NCBI RefSeq assembly: GCF_001591345.1
Contig: NZ_BCUS01000012.1
Span: 1-64,000, forward strand
Source of the DNA: Variovorax boronicumulans NBRC 103145
GTDB lineage: Bacteria; Pseudomonadota; Gammaproteobacteria; Burkholderiales; Burkholderiaceae_C
Direction of reading: 5' to 3'
Length of the DNA stretch: 64,000 nt
Translations under genes and position numbers: made by a program
The notes under the pieces: generated by a model
Told to the model about the DNA's origin: nothing
Databases searched by the model: none
What the model saw: the letters and a program-made list of their open reading frames with translations, nothing else
Part shown: positions 8,425 through 17,661 of the stretch, piece by piece
Numbering within the stretch: the first letter of the stretch is position 1
Layout of the letters: each line of letters opens with the position of its first letter

Positions 8425-9732
8425 ATGAAGAAAAAGCTGCCCATGGCCGCCTGGATCCTGATCGCCATGGTGCTCGGCATCATCGTCGGTTACATGATCT
8501 TCACCAGCTTTCCCGACAAGAAGGCCGCCAAGGAGATCGCGGACTACGTCTCCATCGTCTCCGACGTCTTCTTGCGCCTGATCAAGATGCTGATCGGCCC
8601 GCTGGTGTTCTCCACGCTGGTGGTGGGCATCGCGCACATGGGCGACGCCAAGTCGGTGGGCCGCGTGTTCGGCAAGGCCATCGGCTGGTTCCTCACGGCC
8701 TCGCTGATCTCGCTGGTGATCGGCCTGGTCATGGCCAACCTGCTCAAGCCCGGCGAGAACCTGGGCCTGCCGCTGCCCGACATCGGCGCCTCGGCCAACC
8801 TGGCGACCAACAAGTTCACCTTCAAGGACTTCGTGAGCCACACGGTGCCCAAGTCGTTCGTGGAGGCGATGGCCAACAACGAGATCCTGCAGATCGTGGT
8901 GTTCTCGATGTTCTTCGGCGTGGCCCTGGCCTCGCTCGGCGACAAGGCCAAGACGCTGGTGGCCGCCATCGAGGAGCTGTCGCACGCCATGCTCAAGATC
9001 ACGGGCTACGTCATGAAGCTCGCGCCGCTGGCGGTGCTGGCCGCCATGGCCGCCACCGTGGCCGTGAATGGCCTCGGCATCCTGATCAAGTTCGCCGTGT
9101 TCATGCGCGACTTCTACCTGGGCCTGTTCGTGCTGTGGGGCGTGCTCATCATGGCCGGCCTGCTGTTCCTGGGGCCGCGCGTGTTCAAGCTGCTGGTGCT
9201 CATCAAGGAGGCGTTCCTGTTGTCGTTCGCCACCGCGAGCTCCGAAGCCGCGTACCCGAAGATCCTGCAGGCGCTCGACCGTTTCGGCGTGAAGCGCAAG
9301 ATCTCCAGCTTCGTGATGCCGATGGGCTACTCGTTCAACCTCGACGGCTCGATGATGTACTGCACCTTCGCCGTGCTGTTCATCGCGCAGGCCTACGACA
9401 TCCACATGCCGATCAGCACGCAGATCACCATGCTGCTGATCCTGATGCTCACCTCCAAGGGCATGGCCGGCGTGCCGCGCGCCTCGCTGGTGGTGATCGC
9501 CGCCACGCTGAACCACTTCGACATTCCCGAGGCCGGCCTGCTGCTGATCCTGGGCGTGGACACCTTCCTGGACATGGGCCGCTCGGCCACCAACGCGGTG
9601 GGCAATTCCATCGCCACGGCCGTGGTCGCCAAGTGGGAGGGCGAGCTGCTGTCCGAGAGCGATGCCGAGGCCAATGCCAAGGTGCTCGACGAGGAAGCTG
9701 CCGCCACCCTCGCCCACCCGGCGCACGCGTGA
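8425..9732 (+). CDS. Dicarboxylate/amino acid:cation symporter (DAACS family)
   Basis: The 435-residue inner membrane protein shows the DAACS hallmarks: the Ser-rich re-entrant loop around ATASSEAAYPKIL, the substrate-site segment GYSFNLDGSMMYCTFAVLF, SKGMAGVPRASLVV for the second re-entrant loop, and GRSATNAVGNSIATAVV in the last helix. The family carries C4-dicarboxylates, glutamate, aspartate or neutral amino acids with Na+ or H+. Sequence alone does not settle the substrate. An AAAGGGG ribosome binding site precedes the ATG. It lies on the plus strand inside the minus-strand his-tat block and is followed after 11 bp by a binding-protein gene. Confidence 0.93.
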   Translation: MKKKLPMAAWILIAMVLGIIVGYMIFTSFPDKKAAKEIADYVSIVSDVFLRLIKMLIGPLVFSTLVVGIAHMGDAKSVGRVFGKAIGWFLTASLISLVIGLVMANLLKPGENLGLPLPDIGASANLATNKFTFKDFVSHTVPKSFVEAMANNEILQIVVFSMFFGVALASLGDKAKTLVAAIEELSHAMLKITGYVMKLAPLAVLAAMAATVAVNGLGILIKFAVFMRDFYLGLFVLWGVLIMAGLLFLGPRVFKLLVLIKEAFLLSFATASSEAAYPKILQALDRFGVKRKISSFVMPMGYSFNLDGSMMYCTFAVLFIAQAYDIHMPISTQITMLLILMLTSKGMAGVPRASLVVIAATLNHFDIPEAGLLLILGVDTFLDMGRSATNAVGNSIATAVVAKWEGELLSESDAEANAKVLDEEAAATLAHPAHA

Positions 9733-9743
9733 GGCGCCACGCC

Positions 9744-10658
9744 ATGACGCGCATCGCCACGCTGCCCTCCGCCGTCGCCGCATGGCTGCTGGCGGGCGTG
9801 GTCCTCGCCTTGCCGGCCGGCCCGGCACAGGCGCAGGAGCTCCTCACCGGCACGCTGGCCAAGGTGCGCGAGAGCGGCACCATCGCCATCGGCCACCGCG
9901 AGGCCTCGGTGCCCTTTTCGTACCTCAATGCGCGCAAGGAGCCGATCGGCTACTCCATCGAGCTGTGCCGCGCACTCGTCACGGCCATCGAGGACACGGT
10001 CAACAAGAGCCTCACGATCAAGTGGGTGCCCGTCACCTCCGACTCGCGCATCGACGCGGTCGTCAGCGGCCAGGTCGACCTCGAGTGCGGCTCCACCACC
10101 AGCAACCTGGAGCGCCAAAAGCGCGTGGCCTTCTCGCCGACGATGTTCGTCTCGGGCACCAAGGTGCTGGTGAAGAAGGGCGCGCCGATCCAGTCGTTCC
10201 GCGACCTGGCCGGCAAGAAGGTGGCGGTGACGGCGGGCACCACCAACGAGAAGACGCTGCGCGACCTGTCGCAGAAGTTCAAGCTCAACATCGAGCTGAA
10301 GGTGGCGCGCGACCATGCCGAGTCGTTCGCGCTCGTGAAGGACGGCCAGGCCGACGCCTTCGCCACCGACGACGTGCTGCTCTACGGCCTGATCGCCCGC
10401 GACGCCGCCAAGGCGCAGTACGAGGTGGTGGGCGACTTCCTCTCCTACGACCCCTACGCGGTCATGTACCGCAAGGGCGACCCGCAGCTGAACAAGGTGG
10501 TGATCGACACCTTCCAGGTGCTGGCGGAAGACGGCGAGATCCACCGGCAGTACAAGCGCTGGTTCATGCGCAAGCTGCCCTCGGGGGAAAGCCTCAATTT
10601 GCCGATGAGCGCGCAGCTGGAAACGATCATCCAGACGATGGCGGTGAAGGCCGAGTAG
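9744..10658 (+). CDS. Periplasmic amino acid-binding protein (GltI-like, family 3)
   Basis: The 304-residue protein has a signal peptide cleaved after PAGPAQA (about residue 30) and the family 3 binding fold: GTIAIGHREASVPFSY, GYSIELCRAL, the AVVSGQVDLECGSTTSN block and the hinge LAGKKVAVTAGTTNEKTL. It resembles the glutamate/aspartate-binding protein GltI. No ABC permease or ATPase gene is next to it. It follows the symporter by 11 bp, and a GTG overlapping the symporter stop codon is a possible alternative start. It may feed an ABC transporter encoded elsewhere. Confidence 0.9.
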   Translation: MTRIATLPSAVAAWLLAGVVLALPAGPAQAQELLTGTLAKVRESGTIAIGHREASVPFSYLNARKEPIGYSIELCRALVTAIEDTVNKSLTIKWVPVTSDSRIDAVVSGQVDLECGSTTSNLERQKRVAFSPTMFVSGTKVLVKKGAPIQSFRDLAGKKVAVTAGTTNEKTLRDLSQKFKLNIELKVARDHAESFALVKDGQADAFATDDVLLYGLIARDAAKAQYEVVGDFLSYDPYAVMYRKGDPQLNKVVIDTFQVLAEDGEIHRQYKRWFMRKLPSGESLNLPMSAQLETIIQTMAVKAE

Positions 10659-10676
10659 GCCGGCGCCTGCCCTTCT

Positions 10677-11849
10677 TTACCGCGCGGGCCACTCCCAGCG
10701 CGGCATCTCGCTCATGTCGAGGTTCGCGATGCGGGTCTCGCCGAAGCGCTTTTCGAGCACCACCGGCTGCAGGCCGTCGCTGTCGTCCAGGGCGGCGATC
10801 AGGCGCGCCGCATGCGACACCACGATCACCTGCGACGACCGCGCGGCCTGCGCGATGAGGCGGCCCAGCGCGGGCAGCAGGTCGGGGTGCAGGCTGGTCT
10901 CGGGCTCGTTGAGCACCAGCAGCGCGGGCGGACGGGGCGTCAGCAGCGCCGCGATCCACAGCAGGTAGCGCAGGGTGCCATCCGACAGTTCGGCGGCCGT
11001 CAGGGGCCGCAGCAGGCCGTGCTGGTGCATCAGCGTCTCGAAACGGTCGCCGTTCGCCTGCACCTCGATGCGGGCGCCCGGGAAGGCATCGTCCACGGCG
11101 CCGTCGAGCGCCTCGCCGTCGCCGATCTCGCGGACGGTCTGCAGGGCCGCGGCCAGATCGGCCCCATCGTTCGCCAGCACAGGCGTGTAGGTGCCCAGTT
11201 GCGGCTGACGCGCCGGGGCGTCGGCGTCCGAGCGGAAGTGGTCGTAGAAGCGCCAGGAGCGCATCTGCTCGCGCAGCGTGAGCATCTCGGGCGCGTCGCG
11301 CGGGTCGGCGTGCTCGGTCATCATGCTGGCGAAGGCCGGGATCGGCCGGCCGACGGCCTGCCAGCCCTTGCCGTCGCGCAGGCGCAGCGCGGCGCCCTTG
11401 CGATCGACCAGGTGCGTGGAAGGGCGCAGCAGCGGGCCGCTCCAGATCGCTTCGTGCTTGATCTGCGGGTCGTGCGAGAAGGCCGAGGACGGGATCGGCG
11501 GCGGCAGGCCGATGTCGATGGCGTAGCCGAAATCGTCGGCCTCGGCGCCGGCGAAGCCCAGCTTCAGCGCCACCGGCTCGCTGCGCGTGGTGCCCTGCAC
11601 CGGCTGTTCGCCGCGCAGCATGGCCGCCGAAAAGCGCTCGGGCCCGGCCCACAGCGTGGAAGACAGCCCGCCCTCGCGCACCAGCGAGCGGATCACCCCG
11701 CCGTTGGCGATGTCGGCCAGCAGGCGCATCGCGCGGTACACGCTCGACTTGCCGCTGCCGTTGGCGCCCGTCACCACCGTGAGGCGGCCCAGCGGCACCG
11801 TCAGCTGGCGCAGCGAGCGGTAATTGGCGATGGCGAGCGCGGAGAGCAC
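10677..11849 (-). CDS. Predicted AAA-family ATPase (RecF/SMC-like, AAA_21)
   Basis: The 390-residue protein begins with the RecF-like stretch ALAIANYRSLRQL, followed by the Walker A motif GANGSGKSS (about residues 29-37). Near the C-terminus come a signature-like LSDGTLRYL, a Walker B LLVLNEPETSLHPDLL and the H-motif VVSHAARLI. The middle is a variable insertion. Such stand-alone ATPases occur in DNA repair, defence and unknown roles; no nuclease or partner gene is adjacent. The start is GTG at 11849. It lies 20 bp beyond hisA (hisA stops at 11870) and converges on the binding-protein gene. Confidence 0.8.
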   Translation of the reverse strand: MLSALAIANYRSLRQLTVPLGRLTVVTGANGSGKSSVYRAMRLLADIANGGVIRSLVREGGLSSTLWAGPERFSAAMLRGEQPVQGTTRSEPVALKLGFAGAEADDFGYAIDIGLPPPIPSSAFSHDPQIKHEAIWSGPLLRPSTHLVDRKGAALRLRDGKGWQAVGRPIPAFASMMTEHADPRDAPEMLTLREQMRSWRFYDHFRSDADAPARQPQLGTYTPVLANDGADLAAALQTVREIGDGEALDGAVDDAFPGARIEVQANGDRFETLMHQHGLLRPLTAAELSDGTLRYLLWIAALLTPRPPALLVLNEPETSLHPDLLPALGRLIAQAARSSQVIVVSHAARLIAALDDSDGLQPVVLEKRFGETRIANLDMSEMPRWEWPAR

Positions 11850-11869
11850 GCGCCGCTACGGCAAAGGCG

Positions 11870-12613
11870 TCAGGCGCCGGCCAGCTCGTCCGCGCGCGCC
11901 TGGGCGGCGGCGAAGTCGAGGTCGCCCGAGTAGATGGCGCGGCCGCAGATCACGCCCTCGACGCCTTCGGACTCGACCGCGCAGAGCTGGTCGATGTCGG
12001 CCATGTTCGACAGGCCGCCCGAGGCGATCACGGGGATGGTCAGCGCCTGCGCGAGCTTGACGGTGGCGTCGATGTTGATGCCCGAGAGCATGCCGTCGCG
12101 GCCGATGTCGGTGTAGATGATCGATTCGACGCCGTAGTCCTCGAACTTCTTGCCCAGGTCGGCCACCTCGTGGCCCGTGAGCTTGCTCCAGCCGTCGGTG
12201 GCGACCTTGCCGTCCTTGGCGTCCAGGCCCACGATGATGTGGCCGCCGAAGGCGCTGCAGGCGTCCTTCAGGAAGCCGGGGTTCTTGACCGCGGCGGTGC
12301 CGATGATCACGTAGCGCAGGCCGTCGTCGATGTAGCGCTCGATGGTGTCCAGGTCGCGGATGCCGCCGCCCAGCTGCACCGGGATGTCGTCGCCGACCTC
12401 CTTCAGGATCGCCTTGATCGCCGCGTGGTTCTGCGGCTTGCCGGCGAAGGCGCCATTCAGATCGACCAGGTGCAGCCGACGGGCGCCGGCCTCGACCCAT
12501 TTGCGGGCCATGGCGGCGGGGTCTTCGCTGAAGATGGTGGACTGGTCCATGTCGCCCTGCTTGAGGCGAACGCAGTGGCCGTCTTTGAGATCAATGGCGG
12601 GAATGAGGAGCAT
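11870..12613 (-). CDS. hisA: ProFAR isomerase HisA
   Basis: HisA is the Amadori isomerase converting ProFAR to PRFAR. The 247-residue barrel protein begins [17 protein letters not shown] with the first catalytic Asp, and carries VQLGGGIRD, the second catalytic Asp in YTDIGRDGM and [10 protein letters not shown] chose the ATG at 12613; an upstream TTG at 12649 would add 12 residues not typical of the family. It lies 63 bp after hisH. The usual hisA-hisF adjacency is broken here. Confidence 0.96.
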   Translation of the reverse strand: MLLIPAIDLKDGHCVRLKQGDMDQSTIFSEDPAAMARKWVEAGARRLHLVDLNGAFAGKPQNHAAIKAILKEVGDDIPVQLGGGIRDLDTIERYIDDGLRYVIIGTAAVKNPGFLKDACSAFGGHIIVGLDAKDGKVATDGWSKLTGHEVADLGKKFEDYGVESIIYTDIGRDGMLSGINIDATVKLAQALTIPVIASGGLSNMADIDQLCAVESEGVEGVICGRAIYSGDLDFAAAQARADELAGA

Positions 12614-12676
12614 GGAAGTGACGCGAGTGTGCGAAAGCCGGGCTGCCAACGGTGCGGCCCGGGCGGGAATATAAGG

Positions 12677-13336
12677 TCAGGGATTCCAGTGGAGGAAGTT
12701 GCGATACAGCTGCAGCCCATGGTCCGCACTCTTCTCCGGGTGGAACTGGGTGGCAAAAATGTTATCGCGTGCGATGGCCGCGGTAAAGCATGCCCCGTAA
12801 TCGGCCTCGCCCACGCTGTGTCGGGCATCCGCCGGACACGCGTAGAAGCTGTGCACGAAATAGAAGTAGCTCTGGTCGGGAATGCCCGCCCACACCGCGT
12901 GCGGCTGGGCCTGGCGCACCTGGTTCCAGCCCATCTGCGGCACCTTGAAACGGCTGCCGTCGGGCTGCAGGCGGCCGGCCAGGTCGAACTTGACGACCTC
13001 GCCGGGAATGAGCCCCAGGCCGTCGGTCGGGCCTTCGTCGCTGCGCGACAGCAGCATCTGCATGCCCACGCACACGCCGAAGAGCGGCTTGCTGGCCGCG
13101 GCTTCGAGCACCGACTCGAGCAGGCCCGAGTCGCGCAGCTCGCGCATGCAGTCGGGCATGGCGCCCTGCCCCGGCAGCACCACGCGGGTGGCCTGGCGCA
13201 CCACGTCCGGGTCGGAGGTGACGAACACCTCCACGCCCACCTGGTCGGCCGCATGGCGCACGGCCTGCGACACGGAGTGCAGGTTGCCCATGCCGTAGTC
13301 GACGACCGCGACGGAATTTTTTGCTACAGATTTCAT
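12677..13336 (-). CDS. hisH: Imidazole glycerol phosphate synthase glutaminase subunit HisH
   Basis: HisH supplies ammonia to HisF. The 219-residue class I amidotransferase has the oxyanion strand [11 protein letters not shown], the nucleophile Cys in [10 protein letters not shown] (about residue 90) and the His/Glu pair in TQFHPEKS. Most HisH proteins begin close to [10 protein letters not shown]; this one has an extra MKSVAKNS ahead of it, encoded by a short AT-rich repeat that also supplies the start codon. It lies 19 bp downstream of hisB. Confidence 0.96.
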   Translation of the reverse strand: MKSVAKNSVAVVDYGMGNLHSVSQAVRHAADQVGVEVFVTSDPDVVRQATRVVLPGQGAMPDCMRELRDSGLLESVLEAAASKPLFGVCVGMQMLLSRSDEGPTDGLGLIPGEVVKFDLAGRLQPDGSRFKVPQMGWNQVRQAQPHAVWAGIPDQSYFYFVHSFYACPADARHSVGEADYGACFTAAIARDNIFATQFHPEKSADHGLQLYRNFLHWNP

Positions 13337-13339
13337 AGC
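13323..13339. repeat. Short AT-rich palindromic repeat, copy 1 (hisH start)
   Basis: The 17-nt sequence gctacagatttcatagc has GCTA and TAGC ends that form an imperfect palindrome. On the minus strand it reads GCT ATG AAA TCT GTA GC, so it contains the hisH start codon and encodes M-K-S-V-A. Related 17-mers occur at 25196 and 56893. I recognise this type of element as common in Comamonadaceae, from memory only. Confidence 0.6.
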
Positions 13340-13355
13340 TGTTCGCCGGGGAGTT

Positions 13356-13973
13356 TCAGAGCGAACCTTTGGTCGAGGGAATGACGCCGACGGAGCGCGG
13401 ATCGAGCTCCAGCGCGCCGCGCATGGCGCGCGCGAAGGCCTTGAACACCGTTTCGCACTGGTGGTGCGCGTTCACGCCCTTCAGGTTGTCGATGTGCAGC
13501 GTGACGAAGGCGTGGTTCACGAAGCCCTGGAAGAACTCGTAGGTGAGCTGGCTGTCGAAGGTGCCGATCATGCCGCTGGTGAAGGGCACATGCATCACGA
13601 GGCCCGGGCGGCCCGAGAAGTCGATGACGACGCGGCTCAGCGCCTCGTCCAGCGGCACATAGGCATGGCCGTAGCGACGGATGCCCTTCTTGTCGCCGAT
13701 GGCCTTGGCCACGGCCTGGCCGAGCGTGATGCCCACGTCTTCCACGGTGTGGTGGCCGTCGATGTGCAGGTCGCCCTCGCAGTCGATGTCCAGGTCGATC
13801 AGCCCGTGGCGGGCGATCTGGTCGAGCATGTGATCGAAAAAGCCGATGCCCGTGGAGAGCTTGGCCTTGCCGGTGCCGTCGAGGTTGACGCTGACCGTGA
13901 TCTTCGTTTCGGCGGTGTGGCGGGTGACCGTCGCGATGCGATCGGTGCTGCCCGGGGTCGTGGGGGTGGTCAT
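13356..13973 (-). CDS. hisB: Imidazoleglycerol-phosphate dehydratase HisB
   Basis: A monofunctional 205-residue IGP dehydratase, without the phosphatase domain found in enterobacteria. It shows the duplicated metal-binding patterns [14 protein letters not shown] and [12 protein letters not shown] in the first half, then [10 protein letters not shown] and [16 protein letters not shown] in the second. These His/Glu sets bind two Mn2+ ions. The first 15 residues are a Thr-rich extension. It overlaps the hisC stop codon by 4 bp (ATGA), so the two are translationally coupled. Confidence 0.97.
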   Translation of the reverse strand: MTTPTTPGSTDRIATVTRHTAETKITVSVNLDGTGKAKLSTGIGFFDHMLDQIARHGLIDLDIDCEGDLHIDGHHTVEDVGITLGQAVAKAIGDKKGIRRYGHAYVPLDEALSRVVIDFSGRPGLVMHVPFTSGMIGTFDSQLTYEFFQGFVNHAFVTLHIDNLKGVNAHHQCETVFKAFARAMRGALELDPRSVGVIPSTKGSL

Positions 13974-15073
13974 AGTGAGGCTTCGAGCGCCGCCAGCATC
14001 TGCGTGTTCTCGTCGGCCGTTCCGACGGTGAGGCGCAGGCAGTTGGCGAGCAGTTCATGCATTTTAGAAACGTTCTTCACCAGCACCCCGCGGGCCTTCA
14101 TGCCCTCGAAGGTACGGGTGGCATCGGGCACGCGCAGCAGGATCATGTTGGCGTCGCTGGGCCAGGTCTTCACACCCGGCAGCCGGGCCAGCGCGGCCAT
14201 GAGCTGGTCGCGCCCTTCGCGGATCTGGCGCGCCTGGGCCTCGAACACGGCGGCGTGCTCCAGCGCGAACAGCGCGGCCTCGCAGTTGAGCACGCTGATG
14301 TTGTAGGGCGGGCGCACCTTGTCGATCTCGGCGACCAGCGCGGCGGGGCCCATGAGGTAGCCCAGGCGGATGCCGGCCAGGCCGAACTTGCTCAGGGTGC
14401 GCATCAGCAGCACGTGGCGGTGGTTCGCGAGCCGGTCGATGTAGCTGCGCGCGGCGAAGGGCTGGTAGGCCTCGTCGATCACCACCAGGCCGCCCTGCGC
14501 GCCCTGGGCCTGCACGATCTTCTCGATGACGGCGTCGTCCCAGAGGTTGGCGGTCGGGTTGTTCGGGTAAGCGAGGTAGACGATGGCGGGCTTCTCGCGC
14601 GCGATGGCGGCCAGCATGGCGGCCTCGTCGAGCTCGAAATCGGCCGTGAGCGGCACGCCGACGAAGCGCAGGCCCTGCAGCTGGGCGCTCATCGCGTACA
14701 TGACGAAACCGGGCACGGGCGCGAGCACGGCGGCGCCGGGCTGGTCGCAGGCGATGCCCAGCAGTGAGATCAGTTCGTCCGAGCCGTTGCCCAGCATCAG
14801 CCCGAAGCCTTCGGGCAGGCCCGCATGGACGGCCAGCGCGCGCTGCAGGTCGGCGCCGCGGTCGCCGGGGTAGCGGTTGAGCGCCAGCGCGCCCAGGCGC
14901 GCGCCCAGTTCGGCCTGCAGCGCGGGCGGCAGGCCGTAGGGGTTCTCCATCGCGTCGAGCTTGAGGAAGCCGCGCGCGTCCTGCACCGCGTAGGCGTGCA
15001 TGGCGCGCACATCGGCGCGGATGCGGTCGAGCGGCAGGCGGTTGTCGGAGGCGGAAGAATCGGAAACGGTCAT
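13970..15073 (-). CDS. hisC: Histidinol-phosphate aminotransferase HisC
   Basis: A 367-residue class II/fold-type I PLP enzyme that transaminates imidazole acetol phosphate. Seen are MENPYGLPP and the NRYPGD substrate loop, LGNGSDELI, the YPNNPTA motif, VIDEAYQPF and the PLP-lysine segment [15 protein letters not shown]. Its start overlaps the stop codon of the small secreted protein upstream by 4 bp, and its end overlaps hisB by 4 bp. Confidence 0.96.
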   Translation of the reverse strand: MTVSDSSASDNRLPLDRIRADVRAMHAYAVQDARGFLKLDAMENPYGLPPALQAELGARLGALALNRYPGDRGADLQRALAVHAGLPEGFGLMLGNGSDELISLLGIACDQPGAAVLAPVPGFVMYAMSAQLQGLRFVGVPLTADFELDEAAMLAAIAREKPAIVYLAYPNNPTANLWDDAVIEKIVQAQGAQGGLVVIDEAYQPFAARSYIDRLANHRHVLLMRTLSKFGLAGIRLGYLMGPAALVAEIDKVRPPYNISVLNCEAALFALEHAAVFEAQARQIREGRDQLMAALARLPGVKTWPSDANMILLRVPDATRTFEGMKARGVLVKNVSKMHELLANCLRLTVGTADENTQMLAALEASL

Positions 15074-15450
15074 CGGGTGCAGCGGTAGCTGTTGCGGAGG
15101 GCGCCGGCCATGACCAGTTGCACGGGCATGTCGGCTTCGTAGCTGTCGGCGTTGCGGCTCAGCTCGGTCTGGTAGAGCGAACGGGCCATCGAGGGTTCGA
15201 GGCGGCGGCCCTCGATGCAGAACGGCGGCACCTGGCCGTTGCGCTGCGACGACTCGACGCCCTCGCGCAGGCCTTCGAGCACGCCGACGAGGTAGTAGCT
15301 GGCGTAGGCCTTGCCGTCCTTCTCGCTGGCTTCGAGCGTACGCAGCTCGCGGATGCTCATGGCCTGCGCGCCGGCGCCGATCGCACCGGCCGCCAGGGCG
15401 AGCAGCAGCGCCGGCAGGCGCGGCAACAGCAGGACGGCGGCGCGTTGCAT
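15070..15450 (-). CDS. Small exported protein with Rap1a/Tai-like pattern
   Basis: The 126-residue protein has an N-terminal signal peptide, cleaved near GAGAQA (residue 30). The mature part has YLVGVLEGLREG, then PPFCIEGRR, VQLVMAGALRNSYRC at the end, and two cysteines spaced as in the Rap1a/Tai domain. That domain includes immunity proteins against T6SS amidase effectors, but it is also widespread in periplasmic proteins of unknown role. No effector gene is nearby, so an immunity role is not supported. It is coupled to hisC by a 4-bp overlap. Confidence 0.6.
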   Translation of the reverse strand: MQRAAVLLLPRLPALLLALAAGAIGAGAQAMSIRELRTLEASEKDGKAYASYYLVGVLEGLREGVESSQRNGQVPPFCIEGRRLEPSMARSLYQTELSRNADSYEADMPVQLVMAGALRNSYRCTR

Positions 15451-15462
15451 GGCCTCGCTGGC

Positions 15463-16290
15463 TTACTTGCGGTAGCGCGGCGGCGGCGCGTACGCGCCGT
15501 CGGCCGGGAAGGCGCTGGGCTGCGACGGCGAGGCGTCGCGGCGGGTGCGGCGCGGGGCGCTCGGCTCTTCGAGCTCGAACAGCGCGGCGCCGATCACGCC
15601 GATGTTGCGCACGTCGCCGGCCTCGGTGTTCGCAGCGTAGGCGCGGCCCGGCGTGGCAAAACGGAAGGCGGCCACTTCGCTCTGGCTCTTGCGGAAGCCC
15701 TCGATGTTGAGCGTCTGCTGCGGGCGCAGCACGTAGCCGCCGTTGCGCAGGCTGCCGGGCTTGCCGTTGAGCACGTCCAGGCCGTCGACGGTGGCGATCA
15801 CCTCGTAGCTGCGATCGCTGAGGTTGCGAAAGCGCAGCGTGTAGCGCGCACCTTCGACGCCGGCGAGGCGGAACATGTCATTGCCGCTTCGACGCGCGCG
15901 CTGCAGCGGCAGCGGGCGGTCGTTCTCGTCGAGCACCGACCATTCGATGTCGCCCTGGGCCAGCTGCAGGTTCAGCCGGCGCTCGGGGTTGCTGCCCGCA
16001 TCGCGGCGCACGCTGGCCGCGTCGTTGTAGCCGATCGAGGCCACGTCGTCGGGCTGGTCGGACAGGCGCTTGGCGGCCACCGTGCGGGTCTTCGACTCGA
16101 TGCCCTCGCCCCATTGCGTGCCGAGCTGGGCCGGCGCGGGTGCAGGCTTTGCAGCACTGGACGTGGCCGCCATCGCCGTCGTCTCGGCGCGGTTTTGCGG
16201 CATCTGGGTGCAGGCGGCCAGCAAGGCGGCACCGGCAACGAGGCCGGTGGCGAAGCGGAAAAATCGCGAGCGATAGAGGCGTTGAATCAT
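15463..16290 (-). CDS. Predicted lipoprotein of unknown function
   Basis: The 275-residue protein starts with a lipoprotein signal (AALLAAC, Cys about residue 26) followed by an Ala/Pro-rich linker. The mature part has a beta-rich look, with strands such as RRLNLQLAQGDIEWSVLDE and RYTLRFRNLSDRSYEVIATVDGLDVL, suggestive of an Ig-like or jelly-roll fold, and a Pro/Arg-rich tail. I do not recognise a family. It lies between hisD and the Rap1a-like gene, with gaps of 37 and 12 bp, so it is part of the his transcript. Confidence 0.7.
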   Translation of the reverse strand: MIQRLYRSRFFRFATGLVAGAALLAACTQMPQNRAETTAMAATSSAAKPAPAPAQLGTQWGEGIESKTRTVAAKRLSDQPDDVASIGYNDAASVRRDAGSNPERRLNLQLAQGDIEWSVLDENDRPLPLQRARRSGNDMFRLAGVEGARYTLRFRNLSDRSYEVIATVDGLDVLNGKPGSLRNGGYVLRPQQTLNIEGFRKSQSEVAAFRFATPGRAYAANTEAGDVRNIGVIGAALFELEEPSAPRRTRRDASPSQPSAFPADGAYAPPPRYRK

Positions 16291-16327
16291 CTGGCGTGCT
16301 CCTCCCTGAAGCGGGGTTGTTGGAGCC

Positions 16328-17650
16328 TCAGATCTTACGCAGGCGCATGCGCGCGGCTTCGGCGTGCGCCTGCAGGCCCTCGCCTTCGGCCAGCGTGACC
16401 GCGATCGGGCCCAGCACCTGCGCGCCGGCCTCGCTCACCTCGATGAGGCTGGAGCGCTTCTGGAAGTCGTACACGCCCAGCGGGCTCGAGAAGCGCGCGG
16501 TGCCGCTGGTCGGCAGCACGTGGTTCGGGCCGGCGCAGTAGTCGCCCAGGCTCTCGCTGGTGAAGTTGCCCAGGAAGATCGCACCGGCGTGGCGCAGCAG
16601 CGGCTCCCAGCGGTGCGGTTCGCTGCTGCTCACCTCGAGGTGTTCGGGGGCGATGCGGTTGCTGATCTCGCAAGCCTCTTCCATGCTCTTCGTGTGGATC
16701 AGCGCGCCGCGGCCGTTGAGCGAGGCGGCGATGATCTCGGCGCGCGGCATGGTCGGCAGCAGGCGGTCGATCTCGGCCTGCACGCGATCGATGTAGGCGG
16801 CGTCGGGGCACAGCAGGATGCTCTGGGCCAACTCGTCGTGCTCGGCCTGGCTGAACAGGTCCATGGCCACCCAGTCGGGCGGCGTGGAGCCGTCGGCCAG
16901 CACCAGGATCTCGCTCGGGCCCGCGATCATGTCGATGCCCACGGTGCCGAACACGCGGCGCTTGGCGGCGGCCACGTAGGCGTTGCCGGGGCCGGTGATC
17001 TTGTCGCAGGCCGGGATGGTGGCCGTGCCGTAGGCCAGCGCGGCCACGGCCTGCGCACCGCCGACGGTGAAGCCGCGCGTCACGCCGGCCACGTAGGCGG
17101 CGGCGAGCACGAGCTGGTTCTTCTCGCCCTTCGGCGTGGGCACGACCATGATGATCTCGCCCACGCCCGCGACGTGCGCGGGAATGGCGTTCATCAGCAC
17201 GCTCGACGGGTACGCAGCCTTGCCGCCCGGCACGTAGATGCCGACGCGGTCCAGCGGCGTGACCTTCTGTCCGAGCAGCGTGCCGTCGGCGTCGCGGTAG
17301 CTCCAGCTTTCGCCCGAGGCCTTCTTCTGCGCCTCGTGGTAGCAGCGCACGCGGCGCGCGGCGGCTTCGAGCGCGTCGCGCTGCGCGGCGGGCAGCGCCT
17401 CGAAGGCGGCCTTCAGTTCAGCCTGCGTCAGCTCCAGCTCGGGCAGCGTCTTCGCATCGAGCTTGTCGAAGCGGTTCGTGTATTCCAGCACCGCCTCGTC
17501 GCCGCGCTTTTGCACGTCGGCCAGGATGTCGGCCACCACCTTCTCGATCGCCGCGTCCGCGTCCGCGGACCAATGCAGCCGCGCCTTGAATTCAGCGTCG
17601 AAGCTGGCTGAGTTCGTGGACAGTCGGGCGGGGGCTGCTTGCAGAGTCAT
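16328..17650 (-). CDS. hisD: Histidinol dehydrogenase HisD
   Basis: HisD carries out the last two steps, histidinol to histidine, with NAD+ and zinc. The 440-residue protein shows [18 protein letters not shown] (about residues 141-158), the [11 protein letters not shown] block, [27 protein letters not shown] and, near the C-terminus, the [12 protein letters not shown] zinc-site region. Length is normal. The ATG at 17650 lies 11 bp after the hisG stop codon. Confidence 0.97.
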   Translation of the reverse strand: MTLQAAPARLSTNSASFDAEFKARLHWSADADAAIEKVVADILADVQKRGDEAVLEYTNRFDKLDAKTLPELELTQAELKAAFEALPAAQRDALEAAARRVRCYHEAQKKASGESWSYRDADGTLLGQKVTPLDRVGIYVPGGKAAYPSSVLMNAIPAHVAGVGEIIMVVPTPKGEKNQLVLAAAYVAGVTRGFTVGGAQAVAALAYGTATIPACDKITGPGNAYVAAAKRRVFGTVGIDMIAGPSEILVLADGSTPPDWVAMDLFSQAEHDELAQSILLCPDAAYIDRVQAEIDRLLPTMPRAEIIAASLNGRGALIHTKSMEEACEISNRIAPEHLEVSSSEPHRWEPLLRHAGAIFLGNFTSESLGDYCAGPNHVLPTSGTARFSSPLGVYDFQKRSSLIEVSEAGAQVLGPIAVTLAEGEGLQAHAEAARMRLRKI

Positions 17651-17661
17651 GGGTTTGAGGT

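Noticed and set aside
10677-11849. Anti-phage defence system built on the RecF-like ATPase
   Set aside because: No nuclease, reverse transcriptase, TIR, helicase or other effector gene lies beside it. Neighbours are histidine and transport genes.
12614-12649. TTG at 12649 as the hisA start
   Set aside because: It adds 12 residues absent from the family, which starts at MLLIPAIDL. The ATG at 12613 is preferred.
15070-15450. T6SS immunity gene
   Set aside because: The Rap1a-like pattern is weak evidence, and there is no effector, VgrG, PAAR or other T6SS gene in the window.
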